From Pseudoneurospora amorphoporcata (Eukaryota > Ascomycota > Sordariomycetes > Sordariales > Sordariaceae), in NCBI GenBank assembly GCA_033297205.1, contig MU859130.1, forward strand, positions 93,379 to 157,378: a stretch of DNA of 64,000 nucleotides. The letters run 5' to 3'. The notes below the pieces were generated by a model that saw only the letters and a list, made by a program, of their open reading frames with translations, did no database searches and had not been told where the DNA came from. The translations under genes were made by a program, and so were the position numbers. This document shows positions 45,828 to 58,512 of the stretch, piece after piece (within the stretch, counting starts at the first letter, position 1; every line of letters begins with the position of its first letter).

Positions 45828-46994
45828 CCCTCAACATCACATAGTGTGTCTCTTGTCTCTGCCGTTCTTTCTCTCAGCCTTTATTCGCAGGACATTGCTC
45901 ACAGCTGAGGAAACAGAACTGAAGACTCCTTAACCTGAAGACATCGTGAATGTGCTCTACTCGACTGCGACAACGACGATGCGACACCGAGACCTGTTGA
46001 AGGGGACGCTACCTAAAGTTTTAAAAATATAATGGAACCCTAACCCAGCCAGATGCCGTTGTTCTTGCCATCGTTCTTCCCCTCAGCAATCCCAAACTTG
46101 ACCGCGAACTGCCTGACAACTTTTGAAATCGGCAGTCACAACCTAGCAACCCAGCGTGACTACAAACCAGAACTGAGTGTCCAAGGGAAAGGAACGCTCC
46201 ATAAATCTCCCTCCCCTCTCCCCCCTTCTTACCTTTCTGTTACAGCACGTAGATTGAGGACTGACGGCCTAAAGTATTCGGATATCGTAAGAAGAGATTG
46301 AAGATGAGAAGAACAAAATGAAGCTAAGGTAGTCTACGTCGATAAAGGGTTTTTAATTATGACAATTGAGATGACAGTCTAAATGAGATGAAAGATTAGT
46401 GACCAAGACCAGATGCTGACGCAAGGATCTGGCGGGCGCTGGCATCATGTGTTGTTACATCCCCTGTGACTACTTCTTTTCCTCGAGGATGTTTGTTGTT
46501 CGCCACTGTCTACCTTATGATGCAACACATTGGGTTCGTCGTAAGGGGTGTTGAGGGTGGTATAAAACAATACGTGTATACCGCTTTTTCCCAGTCGTAA
46601 GAGATTTTTATAGTGAACCTGGCAGTTTTGGTGAGAAAGAAGCGTATGCACGGCGGGATTAGCTGCACATGAGGAATCGGCCCAATGGGATTCCCTCATC
46701 TTCCTAGTTAGCGCTTTTGGTAAATCTCTTATGACTAAGTTTCAGCGGTATACTAAATGTATGTATAAAGGGTATCTGTACTCTATGAACAGAACATTTT
46801 GCTCCCAAGGCAACAAACAGGCAAAACACAAAAACAAAACACCACAAGGACTTTACTCTAACCACCGCCAATTCGCTAACAAACAAACCAAGCCATACCA
46901 ATGCTCCCTCTTATTGATAACGGACCGACCGCCGGGAAACTGGGGACCGGAAACGCCTTGCCTGCCTTGTGCGGTGTTGAATACAATACGTGTG

Positions 46995-47025
46995 TTCATG
47001 CGGGGTTCATGCGGGGTTCATGCGG
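46995..47025 (+). repeat. 11-nt tandem repeat, 2.8 copies
   Basis: The unit ttcatgcgggg occurs twice in full and a third time as 9 of 11 nt, about 180 nt beyond the are2 stop codon. Confidence 0.85.
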
Positions 47026-47204
47026 TGTATGTTCGAAACGGGAATTTCAGACGCTTTGCTTTTCTTCCTCATGCTCCTCCTCTCTGGCATAGCAGACGCC
47101 GACGCCCCCTCTATGATGGTATATGATATGGTATAGTATAACATGTGCTGTAAGATTGACCGGAGTATTGGCCGGAGTAACGACAACGGAAGTCGGACTT
47201 TCGT

Positions 47205-49084
47205 TTATACCAACACGTAAAGCGAGCAAATCTGTGAGACAATTACACCTGTTAGTTCCAAAAATCCAGTCAAGGAAACTTCTAGAAGGGAAGAACTCAC
47301 CAAACTCAACCCCAAAATCATACTACACCAAAAGCAAACATTATTCAACGTCTTCTTCCCCCTGACCAACTTGGTCCTCTGCAGCATCACAATCGGCAAC
47401 TGGAGCATCTGGCAAATGAAGCCATACCCCCTCAACTTCTTGGTGATACACGCCATGACGATCTCGTGGCCCACGGCCGAGATCAGGAACGTAATCACCG
47501 TCGCATACGCTCTGCCGACATGCGGCCTGGTGGCGCTGTACACGTGCCTCCGGAGAAAGTTATACACGGGCACGTTCCACTCGCGCGAAAACTCCATCCA
47601 GTCTGTGCTGTTCCACCAGTCCGAGTAGAAGTGGCGGTCGGCAAAGTGCGTGATCTCAGCAAAGGCGCCGAGGACGTATTCGAAGATGACGAGGAAGACC
47701 AGCAAGAAGGTGAGCATGAAGGGGAACAGCAGCCACGAGATGGTCTCGGACAGGATGAGGAGGACTTCGAGGGCTGTGAGCGCGGTGTCGGCAGAGCGCA
47801 GCGAAGGGTCGAGACGGATGGAGGCGTCGGTCAAGGCGGGCAGGATGAACTCCTCCGAGATGACGGTCAGCAAAAAGATGCAGCCGAAGACGGCCAGAAT
47901 CTTGGACAGCAGGTTCTGCCAGTCGATGGCGGCGGTTCGCGGGTACTCGATCTCGTAGCACAGCGTCGGGCAGCAGAGGTAGTCAATGTAGTTGGCCCAG
48001 GTCAGGTTGGCCGGGTATGTGATGTTGCCCATGGGCGAAGTGAGTTCGCGGGCGAGGTCCTCGCGGAGCTGGGCGACCTCGTCGTCCTCGTTGGGGGTAC
48101 TGATCTCCTTGATTTCCTTGTCGTTGGCTTCGGCGGCGGCTTCGGCGGCGCGCTGCTTGGGGCTGGCGATTGTGCCCATGGGGTTCTCGGGGGTCGGGTA
48201 GAGGTAGGCCGGGGCCTTGGAGGCGGTGGCCGGATCGTCGAGCGCCCGGAGACGCTTCTCGGTCTCGGATAGGTGGCCCATGTAGAACGAGTACGAGTGC
48301 ATCTTCATGAGCAGCACCATGGTGTGTAGCAGCAGGAAGACCTGGGCCGTCCATGTCCACTCGAGCCAAAAGGGGATGATGATCCAAAGGGCTAGCCAAG
48401 CGGCCTGGTAGATGCTCTGGATGGCCATGCCGCCCTTGGCCCAGGTCAGGACGCCGCCGGTGGGGGCAGCGCGAAAGACCTTGTGTAGCGGGAGAGATAA
48501 GGTGGTGGTGGCAACCATGAGGAAGTCAGCAATGGCAAGATGCCAAAGCTTGACGGTGAAGAGCCCCCAGATCTGGACGCGCAGCGGGTAACCTGTATCT
48601 TTGATGTTGCGTAGACCGGTGGTGATGGCCATGATGGCCAGGCCGATCCAGAAGAGATTGAAAAAGCCATGGAAGTCACGGTAGTCGCTGTTGGGATCGA
48701 AGTGGGATACTCGGCTCGCGAACTCTATCGTGGGAAAGATACGGCGGCGTTGTTCGGCGCGGACTTGCTTGCGGGCGGTCGAGAGGGACTGGATGGACGG
48801 GGGAGCATCGGACGGAATCGGGGTCGAGCGGCCGCTGCTTTGACCAGTGACACTGACAGAAGATCAGTTAGCATTCTGGAGACATGTTTCCGGTATCTCC
48901 CACTTCCTATCTCGCTGTGTTGGTCGTACCTGGTAGCTCCGGTACCGTTTGCATGGTCGCTGTCGCCGTTTGCGTCATGGGAGAGTTGGGAGACTTGATT
49001 ATGCAAGGGTTTCCGTGGTCGAGGCCGGAGAATGTTGTCGCCTTGGCCGGCGAAGGCGTCCGCTGATGTTGATGTGGATGTCAT
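47205..49084 (-). CDS. are2: Sterol O-acyltransferase (ARE2/ACAT, MBOAT family)
   Basis: This enzyme esterifies ergosterol with fatty acyl-CoA at the endoplasmic reticulum for storage in lipid droplets. Three exons are inferred: 48930-49084, 47301-48852 and 47205-47231, giving 577 aa. The disordered N-terminus is split by intron 1 (77 nt, GTACGA...TCAG), and the join leads into SIQSLSTARKQVRAEQRRRI and SHFDPNSDYRDFHGFFNLFW. Many membrane segments follow (for example LNPLW-like FNLFWIGLAIMAI, FMLTFLLVFLVIFEYVLGAF). The acyltransferase signature FYSDWWNSTDWMEFSREWN and the conserved His in ISAVGHEIVM are both present. An Ala/Glu-rich loop with a Pro-Thr-Pro-Glu segment lies near the middle. The last intron (47232-47300, 69 nt, GTGAGT...CACAG) is a multiple of three without a stop. 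I treat it as spliced, because GLSL|ICSLYVLV resembles the family C-terminus. Confidence 0.93.
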
Positions 49085-52000
49085 GCTCTTGCTTCCCCAG
49101 CTGCGATTTTGTCGCAGAGCCGTGTAAGTATGTCGTCGTACGTATGTATAAGGCGGTGCCTTGCTTTTAGGTAGTCTTCAGATGAAGTCGGCTGCCCTGC
49201 AGAAAGTGCCTGGTGCTTTCTGAACGGTAAAGACTGATGATGCCAGGAACACAGGCGGCCAGGCACAGACAGTAGGGACGAAAGGAAGAAACTTCAGGGT
49301 CTAATCGGTCAGACCCCTTGAATCATGCACCGGGATGGAATGACGAAAGAAACGAGAGTTTAACAAATGTTTCATTCTGATAGATTGCGAAACCTGGGAG
49401 CTTGCTTCTGCCAATGACCCGGTCAAGCTGTGGTGACACCCCGCGGTCGTTGTTAGATGTTTGTTTCCACTTCTTGTATAAAATTAAGTAGATGTTTCAT
49501 TGTCCTCCCTTTTTTTCAGTTTCTCTTCGCATCGATGATAAAGGTACCAACAATAACCAGACGAAGCTCTCGTCAGGCTTCCACTTCCTGTCAGGTTGAG
49601 TTCCAAGATGCAAGTCATTCCACTTCCATGCTGCACGACCCGCAGGCGTTAGTACGCGTTTGGGCTGGCAAGCTTCAAGCATTCAAGCCTGGATGGGAGG
49701 TCCCCATCTCCAAATTCCGACAAGTGCAATGGAAGTGCAAGCTGTTCTCCGCTGGCCGGCGGTAGTCCAAGTCGCAATACGTCACTTCCACGTGACTGTA
49801 GCAGGGATTAAGGAAGTTGAAGGAGGTCATGATAGCATCGACAACCTGAACCATCTCGGTCCTAAAAAAGTAAAATGCGGATTCGGGTAATCGGAAATCA
49901 CTTTGAGCTCTCCAAATCTTGCAAAGGTGGGATCGCAACATGGCGAGCATGGCGATCCTCCCAAATCTGGACGGACATGGAACAAATTGAAATAACATTC
50001 ATCCAAGCAAGCCCCGCCCTCGATTGGGGTTGAAGAGTCGAAGCCACAGCGGGAAGGGCCGTTCTTTTATACGTCTTCGGGCAGCCCTGTACGCTGTGGA
50101 CGCATTGATCCTCCTCGCGGATCCCGTCGTGGTAATCTGTAATAAGGAAAAACCCACGGACATTCGTCCCTTTCCATAGAAGAAAATAGGACCAGTGTCA
50201 TCTCAGGTCCCTGACCATGCCGTGAGGGGACGGCCAGGGACGTGGATAACTTGTTCGGGCAACGGAGCTCTCAGCGTAGAAAATTGGAGAGTTGAACATC
50301 GTGGGGATCGTGGGGACAGAGCCAAGTCGCGATCACCGGCATCAACATCGACATCATTCGGGGGCACGGTGACGTTTACCTGTCTCATCTCTTCGCTCTT
50401 TGGCTTTTCTCTTAGCTTTTTCTTTGCCTACTGCGTGTCTTGTTCGTCGTTCTCGGTGGAAGTCTTGTCCTGTTCTACCTGCCAGCCTGCCAACTGGACT
50501 CCTCTCTTGGTTGATCCCGTGCGCATCGACACATTGGCCAAGGAACTTTTTTCTTGGATTTTTTTGGGGTCAATGGGATCGATGATCAAACTTCAACGGG
50601 TATCCAACCAAAAACCGTGAAGGCCATTGGGTTGTGTTGGTCGTCCCCTTCAAGAACGTGAAGGAGGCGCAGCCAATTAATTCGGCGGGTTAGACATCGT
50701 GCGAATGCGGTGCGGCCCAGAGACGGGAGCCAAAGTCGAACCGGAGGTACCTACTGGTGATTCGTTTTCGATCGAACCGAGGAGGAGGCTTGCTTGCCTG
50801 GCCAGTCTTTTATGACGGACTCTGGTCCAACGCCAAGAACTATGGTAAAGGCCGATCCCGGCTCAGGCCTTATCAAATTGATACTCGCTACCTCTGTCTT
50901 GGATCATCAAAGATACACCACGGCGGGATATATATCTTTTGTGGCGATCCAGTGGCAGCCTGGCCGTTCCAAACTGATAAGGCAGATCTTGTTCACGTAC
51001 CAGAACGTGGAGTTGCCGCAGGAAAAAGGAACCCATCGGGTACTACCACTTCCACATCGTGGTATCTAGGACCGGCGGTTGGGCATCTGGGCTGCAGTTC
51101 ATGTGTAGCAATTGAACAGACAACCATACGACAATCAACAGAAACGAATTTCGCTCATAGCCGGACGGATGCTACGATGAAAAGATCTGTTGATGAAAAG
51201 CATGATGAACTTTTGTTTGATTTACCACGCACATGAAGCTCCTCGCTTCCATATCCGGTTAGGCCGCTTCGGGACCAGGATTGGCCTAGTGCGGTTCTTC
51301 AGCACCGGTGGACACCCCTTGACACCCAATTGACAATCCCTGGGGACGGAAGGTATCGCCAGACTATTTTCCTGAACAAGGGAACTCTCATTTCCATCAT
51401 TCCGACCATCTCTCGATGAATTCTGACTAGCAGCACTTGCCAAACGTGTCTCGGTGCTACATGGTAAAATAACATCATTTGCAGTCTGGTCACCCGTGTC
51501 GGATTCTGTCGAGATGACACACTGGTTGCGTCCCGTTCCGAGTGTCTCTTTTCGCTCTTTGTTCTGGAAAAAGTGTTAGCGCTACGGGGAGCAACGGTGA
51601 TGCAATGTCCATCCCTAATAAGTCGCCGTCGCCGTTGGAAATTAAACAGAAAGGACGTGACAATGGTCACCTGGCATGCTAACATTACTACACCTAGACC
51701 ACAACACTTCGTTTGGCGTGGGATCCGTGCTTTAGGGATATGAGCGTTATTGAGCGCCGTGGGCCATCAATGTTCAATTTCCAGACATTGGCTATTCTGG
51801 TCTTCATCACGTTATCACTTGACGGCATGTTCCACTTGGAATTTGGGGGCTTGGAGCACTTGCTTGTTTTCGAATCGACGTTAACGTTACCTCCATTTTT
51901 TTTATTTTTTTTTTTGGCAATTGGCCCACCCACTGCCCTCTCACCCCGCGCGCGGCGACCAGGTCGAGATTGAGAGGCTCCCGCTCACCAGTCAAACCTT

Positions 52001-53634
52001 CCACGGCAACGTCCCTAGAGGTACTTGTCAGCTTCAGTTATCCAGAGGTGCCTAGACTAGAGGGCACTGGCGAGTGCGCAGAAGTGCTGTATCGGGTGCC
52101 GCTGCTACCTACTGCGACGACAGCCTGCCACTGCTGCACGCTGTAGGACTAGGTGACTCTCCTTCCCGTCTCTGGAACGAACGCCATCGCGACCCCAAGA
52201 GCGGGACCCGACCACACACCCCAGGGGCAGTCTGGCCGTGTAAGGTACCTTAGTAGGTAGGTACCTTAGGTTAGGTAGTACCCTGGAAACAGTACCTTAG
52301 GCTAGGTGCCTAGGCGACCCAGGTGTGGCAGGCCCCAAAGAGCCCCGTCGTGCCCGGTTCCCGTCGCGGTTTGCGAAAGCGCATCGAGTCCCCCCGAAAT
52401 CGACACTAACAAGGGTCTGCGACAGCGGCAAAAGGCAGAAAGGGGAGAGAGGACAAAAAAAAAGGTTCAACGGCCGGGGACGAGTCGACCTAGAACAAAA
52501 GGGATCAACACCCCAAATCCCGTCCATCTCCCGAATCCTGGACTGACCGAGCGAAATCCAAGCCGTCGTCACCTCACATATCATTACCACACAGCGCAGC
52601 CACGCTCCTGTCCCTATCAACCTACGACACCGAGTGACGACGCTACCTTACCTACCAGCCTACCTAGGTATTTGCCCAAGGTACCAAGCCTACTGCTACA
52701 ACTCAGGACTGGGTGCTCCTACACTATCGTATAGCACAGCCTTGCCGGGCTCGTCACTCCGGCCATTCCCATCCCACTGCGGTTCGGGCTTTTACTGTTT
52801 TGGAATCGGCGGATTTTGGTCCAGAGGCCCGATTCGCCGTCAAGTTGGCAAGTTTTGGGGCGGAGGAGATAAACCTCGACCTTGGGCAAGCTGGGCTATC
52901 AGCAGGCCAGACAGCAGGGCGTAACCGAAGCTCTCATCACCTACCTACACCTAGAGCGCTCCGGCATCATAGCGCGGAGCTGGAGCCCAAACCTGACACC
53001 ACACCACCGCATCTATTACACAGCCTTGAAGTATACCTCTTTCTGCGGCCTGCGAGAGACCAGGACACACCCGAATCTACAGTTCGCCAGTTTCTTGCAT
53101 TTCCCCCAAATCCCTCCAGCTGCATCTCAACCCTCACACAGACGACCAGGACCCTTTGTCACCGTCCAATTCTTGTAGGTACCCGGCAACCGAAAGGTAC
53201 CTTGGTGCGGAGCGAATCCCGTAGGCCAGTTATTCGGTCACTTACACCAACCTAGGTACCTCGACATAGAGTCATCGAGCCGTTAGCCTCGGCGTTCCAC
53301 TTACACCCGGATCCCACCACTACTACTTGAAGACGTTGAAGGCGACCTGACCCCGGTGAACAATTCATACAACAGACGGGAGGCCCGATTGAATTGCCCT
53401 GTCGATATCAACCGTGGACGTGGCCGTGATCGTGGGCATGCAAGTGGCAGTCAAGACGCTCCAGGATCCGCAGCGCTGACCCGACGCAACCGCCAGTGCA
53501 TCACCTGGGCAGAAAAAGATCCAGGACCGGCATCACCCCGTGGGACCGCCCGTGGACCAGCCCGTGGACAAGGCCCGGAGGAGGACCACCAACCAATCCG
53601 CACTACCAAGTACTGTACAGAGGTACCAGCAAAT
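49085..53634. promoter_or_regulatory. Divergent 4.5 kb region between are2 and the kinase gene
   Basis: This holds both promoters and probably a long kinase leader. Frames at 50195-50620 and 50757-51236 (plus) are not convincing proteins. From about 52210 to 53260 the sequence is dotted with short GGTACCT/CCTAGG-type palindromic elements (cluster 52243-52315; also 52661-52670 and 53251-53260). The kinase frame stays open upstream of its chosen ATG to at least 53356. Confidence 0.5.
52243..52315. repeat. Cluster of GGTACCT / CCTAGG short palindromic motifs
   Basis: Repeated GTACCTTAG(G), TAGGTAGGTACC and GCCTAGG units in about 70 nt. Isolated copies occur at 52661-52670 (tacctaggta) and 53251-53260 (cctaggtacc). 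They lie in the presumed promoter or leader of the downstream kinase gene. Confidence 0.7.
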
Positions 53635-56040
53635 ATGTCCTCCAGAAACTCCCACTCGCATTTTTACTCCTCCCCTCCCCCTCTCTCCTCCTCCTTCCAG
53701 GAGGCTCCCTATATACAAGGCAACGGTGATGCGCCTCGGAAAGACGCAGCAGCTGCTGTAGCTGCCGCAGGCTTGCTCGACGAGTACAATGCCCACCAAC
53801 ACTCGGCCCTCAACCTCGACTCTCCACCGTCGCCCAAGGTGACCTCTGCCGAGACTCCGGCTGGATCTACAACCGTCTCAACACCGAAGCGGGAACGCGC
53901 CGGCACCCTTAGCAGCAACCTTGGTCAAATCCAATTTCGGTCTCATACCATAGCTCCTTCACCCACCCTGCCGCGGTTTACATCTGATTCCACCCCTCCG
54001 AGACCTTCTGCGACTGTGGACAGCAACCTTCACTCGTCCCCGCGGGGTCGCCAGAACCTGAACAGTCCGACTGGTCACAGGTTACGACTGCAAACCGAGA
54101 TAAATCCCATAGTAAACCCATTCACCACGGCAACCGGCGACAGCTTAAGTTTTGGAACCTTGAGTTCTTCGCCGACACCTATAAGATCGTCGCGTCCTTC
54201 TTTGACCCTGCACCGCAAATCTTCCACCTCTTCCCTCAGACCAATTTCTCGAACACCAAGTCTGAGAGCCGGCAGTCTTCCGAATCCCTTCAGCCCTATC
54301 TCGGCAACGAGCTCTTGTTACCCCAGTCCGGTCATATCGGCTATGGGCGATGTCACACCTTTGCCATCACCTCTACTACCCAATGATTCACCAGGTCCGT
54401 GGAAGAGATTAGGAAATCAACAAGCCCGCGACACAATACCAGAATCCCATCCCGTCGAAAACGCACCTTTCGCCAACACCGAGAGCTCGAGTCCCACCCC
54501 AGCCATGGTCCTCCCTAAGAAGAAGTCATACGCCGGGCTCCAGTCTGGTCGCACCGGAGCCGCGAACGACACCGAGCATTTGCGTACACAGACAACATCA
54601 GCCTCGCATTCACGAAACCGGAGTATTAGTGAATACATTCCGGATCCGATGCATATTCCGAAGCGGATGTCGACTATCTCGGGAACCCGTGTCCGGCCCG
54701 AGCTGAAAAACGTGGAACCGGGATATGACGGCCACATGCGCCGGGAGCCCCACTTGTCCGGAGCGCGGGGTCTGGCGCCCACCATTGAGAAGCCGCCGAC
54801 ACCCCCACCTAGCGAAGCTTCCCTGAGCGCCAACGACGTCTCATCTCTTGCCGCTTTCGGACTCCCCAACAAAGAATCCCATTACGAATATTTCGAGGCT
54901 TATGGAAAGCACGACCGGAAGCTGCGCCGCTGGCGCGCCATCAAGATGTTGGGTCAGGGCACCTTTAGCAGAGTCATGCTCGCCACAAGTCAAATATCCC
55001 CGTCGGACGATGAGGACTGCTCGCCCGGCACCGACATGCATACCCCCGAGCCGACATATCATCACGACCGCCGCTCTCTTGTTGCCGTCAAAGTTTGTGA
55101 GCATGGTCCCCGTGGAGGTGCTTCGGAGGACAGGATCGAAATGAGCTTGAAACGAGAATTGGAGCTCATGAGGGTCTTGCACCATCCTTCTTTGGTTCAG
55201 CTCAAGGCCTGGAATATTGAGATGACGCGGGCCATCCTGGTGTTGAGTTACTGCCCCGGCGGAGACCTTTTCGACATTGCCAGCCGTCATCGCGACATGT
55301 TGAGCCCGGCACTTACACGCCGCATCTTTTCCGAGGTGGTTGGTGCAGTCAGCTATCTTCATTCGGAGAAGATTGTGCACAGGGACATTAAACTAGAGAG
55401 TGAGTTTGACTTCCAATTGCGTCATTTTGTCTATGTCTAATCACATGTCACAGATGTCCTTGTCAATCTTGCACCCGAGGAGCTCAGCACACCCACCGAT
55501 TGGGCGACCTACCCTTACTCAGTCATCACGCTCACCGATCTCGGTCTCTCCCGCCGTGTCGCCGACGACGAAAAGCTCGAGACAAGATGCGGTTCGGACG
55601 ACTACGCCGCCCCCGAAGTCATCATGGGCCAACCCTATGACGGCCGCGCTACTGACGCCTGGTCACTGGGTGTCCTTCTCTACGCGCTACTCGAAGGCAG
55701 GCTCCCCTTCGACCCGCCCCCCGGAGCTGGCGATTATGCCATGCAGATGCGTATGAGGAGTCGGACTAGTCATCGGATTGCCCGTGTCGAGTGGCGTTGG
55801 ATCGAATACGGCGTTCCCAACGGCGTAGACGGTGAGGGCAAGCACGAGGCGGATCCCGCAAAGTTCAGCGCCAAGGGCCTGCAGGGCGCCAGGGACGTGG
55901 TTGAGGGCCTGCTGAGACGGGCGAGAACCAGATGGCCGCTTACCCAGGCTGCCGCTACCGAATGGGTTAGCGGTGGCATTCAGGTCGAGGGAGGAATCCG
56001 GTTTAGGGAGGAGGACGATGGAGAGGAGGTCTCCCAATGA
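53635..56040 (+). CDS. Serine/threonine protein kinase with long disordered N-terminus
   Basis: Two exons are inferred: 53635-55399 and 55454-56040 (54 nt intron, GTGAGT...ACAG), giving 783 aa. The first ~400 residues are Ser/Pro/Thr-rich and disordered, with many Ser-Pro/Thr-Pro sites. The kinase domain starts near residue 430. The glycine loop GQGTFSRV is at 440, LVAVKV carries the ATP-binding Lys, and HRDIKLENVLVN is the catalytic loop (His582). TDLGLSRR carries the metal-binding Asp in a DLG rather than DFG form. CGSDDYAAPEVIMGQPYDGR is the activation and APE segment, and DAWSLGVLLYALLEGRLPFDPP follows. The intron interrupts the catalytic loop, so splicing is essential for activity. All catalytic residues are present. 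The fold resembles CAMK/Snf1-like kinases, but I cannot assign a subfamily. An upstream in-frame extension to 53356 is open; this ATG is chosen by composition. Confidence 0.88.
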
Positions 56041-57151
56041 TTTTTCGTCGCCATTAGGTAATCGCATATTTGGGAAGGGGGTTTCTTTTGTTGAACAAAC
56101 TCTTGAGGGCTGAGTTTATAGCCTCTCACTTCATTTGTTTGTCTTTTTAGCCTTGGCGGTTCTTGATTCTTCCTCTACTTCTACGACCATCACAATAACC
56201 CATTTTGCTTGTTCTTTATTAATGATGAAATAACGAAAAGGAGTTTGCTGGAATTTGATCGGTTTTGTCTGCGGATAGGCGGGTTAGTTGGTCGTTATAC
56301 TGGAACGGACACGGGGTTGGCATTTGGCTTTTTCATAACTGCTACGACGGCTAGTGGTTCATACAGGGAGGTTGGCGGACGATATGGATGGAAGAGAGTG
56401 AGAAGTAGTGTTGGAAAGGTGATGACTGGGCTTTTTGCACCAAGCCACCAACAGACAGGGAAAGCTACCACGCGTTTCGCTCTATCGGATCGGATATAGA
56501 CGGGATTTTGAGAGTAGACTCCTATATCGTTTTTTACACTTGTCAGATTACTATATGGAGAAGGCCTCCACGATTTATAAGGGAATTGCATAAGCGGAAA
56601 TGAGAGCTGTTTACAACTTGTACTTGCGTGTCTTCTGATCTAAGTTGTGATGGTCCTGTTGCTATCACATGGAACTGGGTAGACACGGTCGCACAAAAGG
56701 GAGCCGGCATCTTGACCATTCTATACAAAATGTGTATTTAACCCAGAAGGATGTACAGCAGCAAGTTAACTGAACGAAAAACAAGACCAAAAGACAGCTG
56801 AAACCCATTATCAACCACGGCGCTCATGGACATGTGAAAGACTTTGGTTTCTCAACAAGCTGAACCCATAGCAAGCCACCCGAAGCCACTTCAAACTATT
56901 TTGAAGAAACAAACAAACAAACCAGACCGAACTAACGATAGCAACCGTTCAAGCTACAAGCAACTCACTTTGAACTGAACTAGATATGCTAACCTAGCAC
57001 AGCTCAATTAATCATAAAACGCAAAAACATAAGAGCTGAAAAAAAAAAAAAAATGGGACAAACACGCAGGGAGGAAGAATACCATGGCAAAGATCGTTGG
57101 TACAGTGGTTGCCAAGCAGGGGAAAAAGAGGTAAAGAGAAAAAAGTTAACT
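56041..57151. other. 3' region of kinase gene up to tRNA-Arg
   Basis: About 1.1 kb. A 96-codon frame at 56209-56499 lacks protein features. A 15-A run lies at 57039-57053. No gene is seen. Confidence 0.5.
57139..57144 (-). terminator. RNA polymerase III terminator of tRNA-Arg
   Basis: Six consecutive T on the minus strand, starting 7 nt after the tRNA 3' end, the usual Pol III stop signal. Confidence 0.8.
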
Positions 57152-57223
57152 CGACCATCCTGGGACTCGAACCCAGAGCCTTTACCACCGGAAAGTAACG
57201 CGCTACCGTTGCGCCAAACGGCC
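57152..57223 (-). tRNA. tRNA-Arg (anticodon CCG)
   Basis: A 72-nt cloverleaf fits on the minus strand. Acceptor GGCCGTT pairs with GATGGTC (with G-U pairs). The D arm is GCGC-AACGGTA-GCGC. The anticodon arm is TTACT-TTCCGGT-GGTAA, with anticodon CCG reading codon CGG. The variable loop is 5 nt and the T arm is CTGGG-TTCGAGT-CCCAG. The discriminator is G. No intron is present and CCA is not encoded, as usual in nuclear genes. The B box GGTTCGAGTCC is canonical and a T-run terminator follows. Confidence 0.95.
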
Positions 57224-58512
57224 ATTGTTAGATAATTGGCTGGAAGCTAGTACCTATGTACATGGAATAAAGCATGTGGAGCTGGAAACTGTACGGAAGT
57301 CGAGTACAACGACTATCACCACCATCACTATGATGCACCACAACAAACGTGCATATACTGCAATGCACCAAGTCTGGAAATATCATGTAACTTCAGGGTA
57401 TTCTAATTCTGCCACGGTTAGGTCTACTACAGGTCAATTTGACCGCAAAAAAGCGTACAGTACATATGTAGCAAAGAGGATGGGATTTCTTCAGGCAGGC
57501 ACTCTTGTTGTAACGTCGACTTCACAAAGTTCACTCATCTCAAAGCAACTCCATGGAAAGTGATGTACACTAAAATGTTACCCTGATGCACCGACGTTTC
57601 ATTCGCTGCGTTATCATAATCACCCTATTTATTGAGCATACACACAGTTACCTGTCTTTCAACTAGAACTACCGCCACAGGCCTCCCTCTGCCTCCCTTA
57701 TGACATTTTCGGTTCACTTGCCTTTCACCCCGCTGCCCGTCCTCGTCCTCGTCCTATCCTTGTCGCTATTTCCCCATCAAAGTGGTAGAGCTTCCGCCTG
57801 GTCTTTTGTGTTCTCGAGTTCTGGCTTCAAGCCGGGCCGCACAAAATCCACACTAAGTGGTTATTAACCTCCTCCCGCTTCCTCTTGCAGCTCAAGGGCT
57901 GCGAAACCCCTTCTTCTTATCCTTCATTACCCAAACCACCCAACACGATTCCCTCACCATCCTCTACCGAGCATAATCAGCGCTAACTATCGGCGGCAGC
58001 CTCGAGGATTCGTTTTTCGTTACCCTTACGAGTAGGCCATCTGCCGCCAAGTTCCCCCCGCGGCCCGCATTCAAGTTCTTCCCCGTCCGTCTCTTCCATC
58101 TCTTCCCTTCTCAAGCTTCAGGGTACTCGGGGTAGGTCTACACCCTACAACCGTTCACCACATCGTGAGTGGCTCAAAAGAGAGAGATTGCAAGGGACTT
58201 CCTTCCACAGCGCAACGTTAGAGAGGTGAAGTAATATCATTTCACTTCAAAGACAGATCAGGGCCCCACGAACATCATGTCACATATTCATAAAAGAAAG
58301 TTGCTTGCTCTCATCCATTGCATTCATGCTCTACCTCAAGACCAGACCAAACCATATGTTGTCATAGACTAAAGTACAGAGCCGGGGAATCTGAAAATTA
58401 TGGAAAAGGAAAAGATGCAGAAGGGGTAACAAAATGCCCATCAGAAAAACGAAAACCCAACCAACTCCGTCCCATAACCTTTTTTATTAAACTTTTGGAG
58501 TCATGAAATCGT
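57224..58512. other. Region between tRNA-Arg and hsp90
   Basis: About 1.3 kb including the hsp90 3' flank. The stretch 57640-58150 is pyrimidine-rich on the plus strand but has no usable frame. No gene is seen. Confidence 0.5.

Larger units (their letters stand above)
45078..47204. other. Convergent region between J-domain gene and are2
   Basis: About 2.1 kb holding both 3' flanks. It contains a 33-T tract (45795-45827) and a short tandem repeat (46995-47025). No gene is supported. Confidence 0.5.

Noticed and set aside
47466..48272. 268-codon frame antisense to are2
   Set aside because: Gly/Val/Arg-rich translation is typical of antisense frames over GC-rich membrane protein genes, with no domain.
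50757..51236. 159-codon frame between are2 and the kinase gene
   Set aside because: No conserved motif, a mixed composition with frequent Cys and Trp, and comparable frames on the other strand. It cannot be supported as a gene.
57004..57225. 73-codon frame over the tRNA on the minus strand
   Set aside because: It reads straight through tRNA-Arg(CCG), giving the typical spurious peptide of a tRNA gene.
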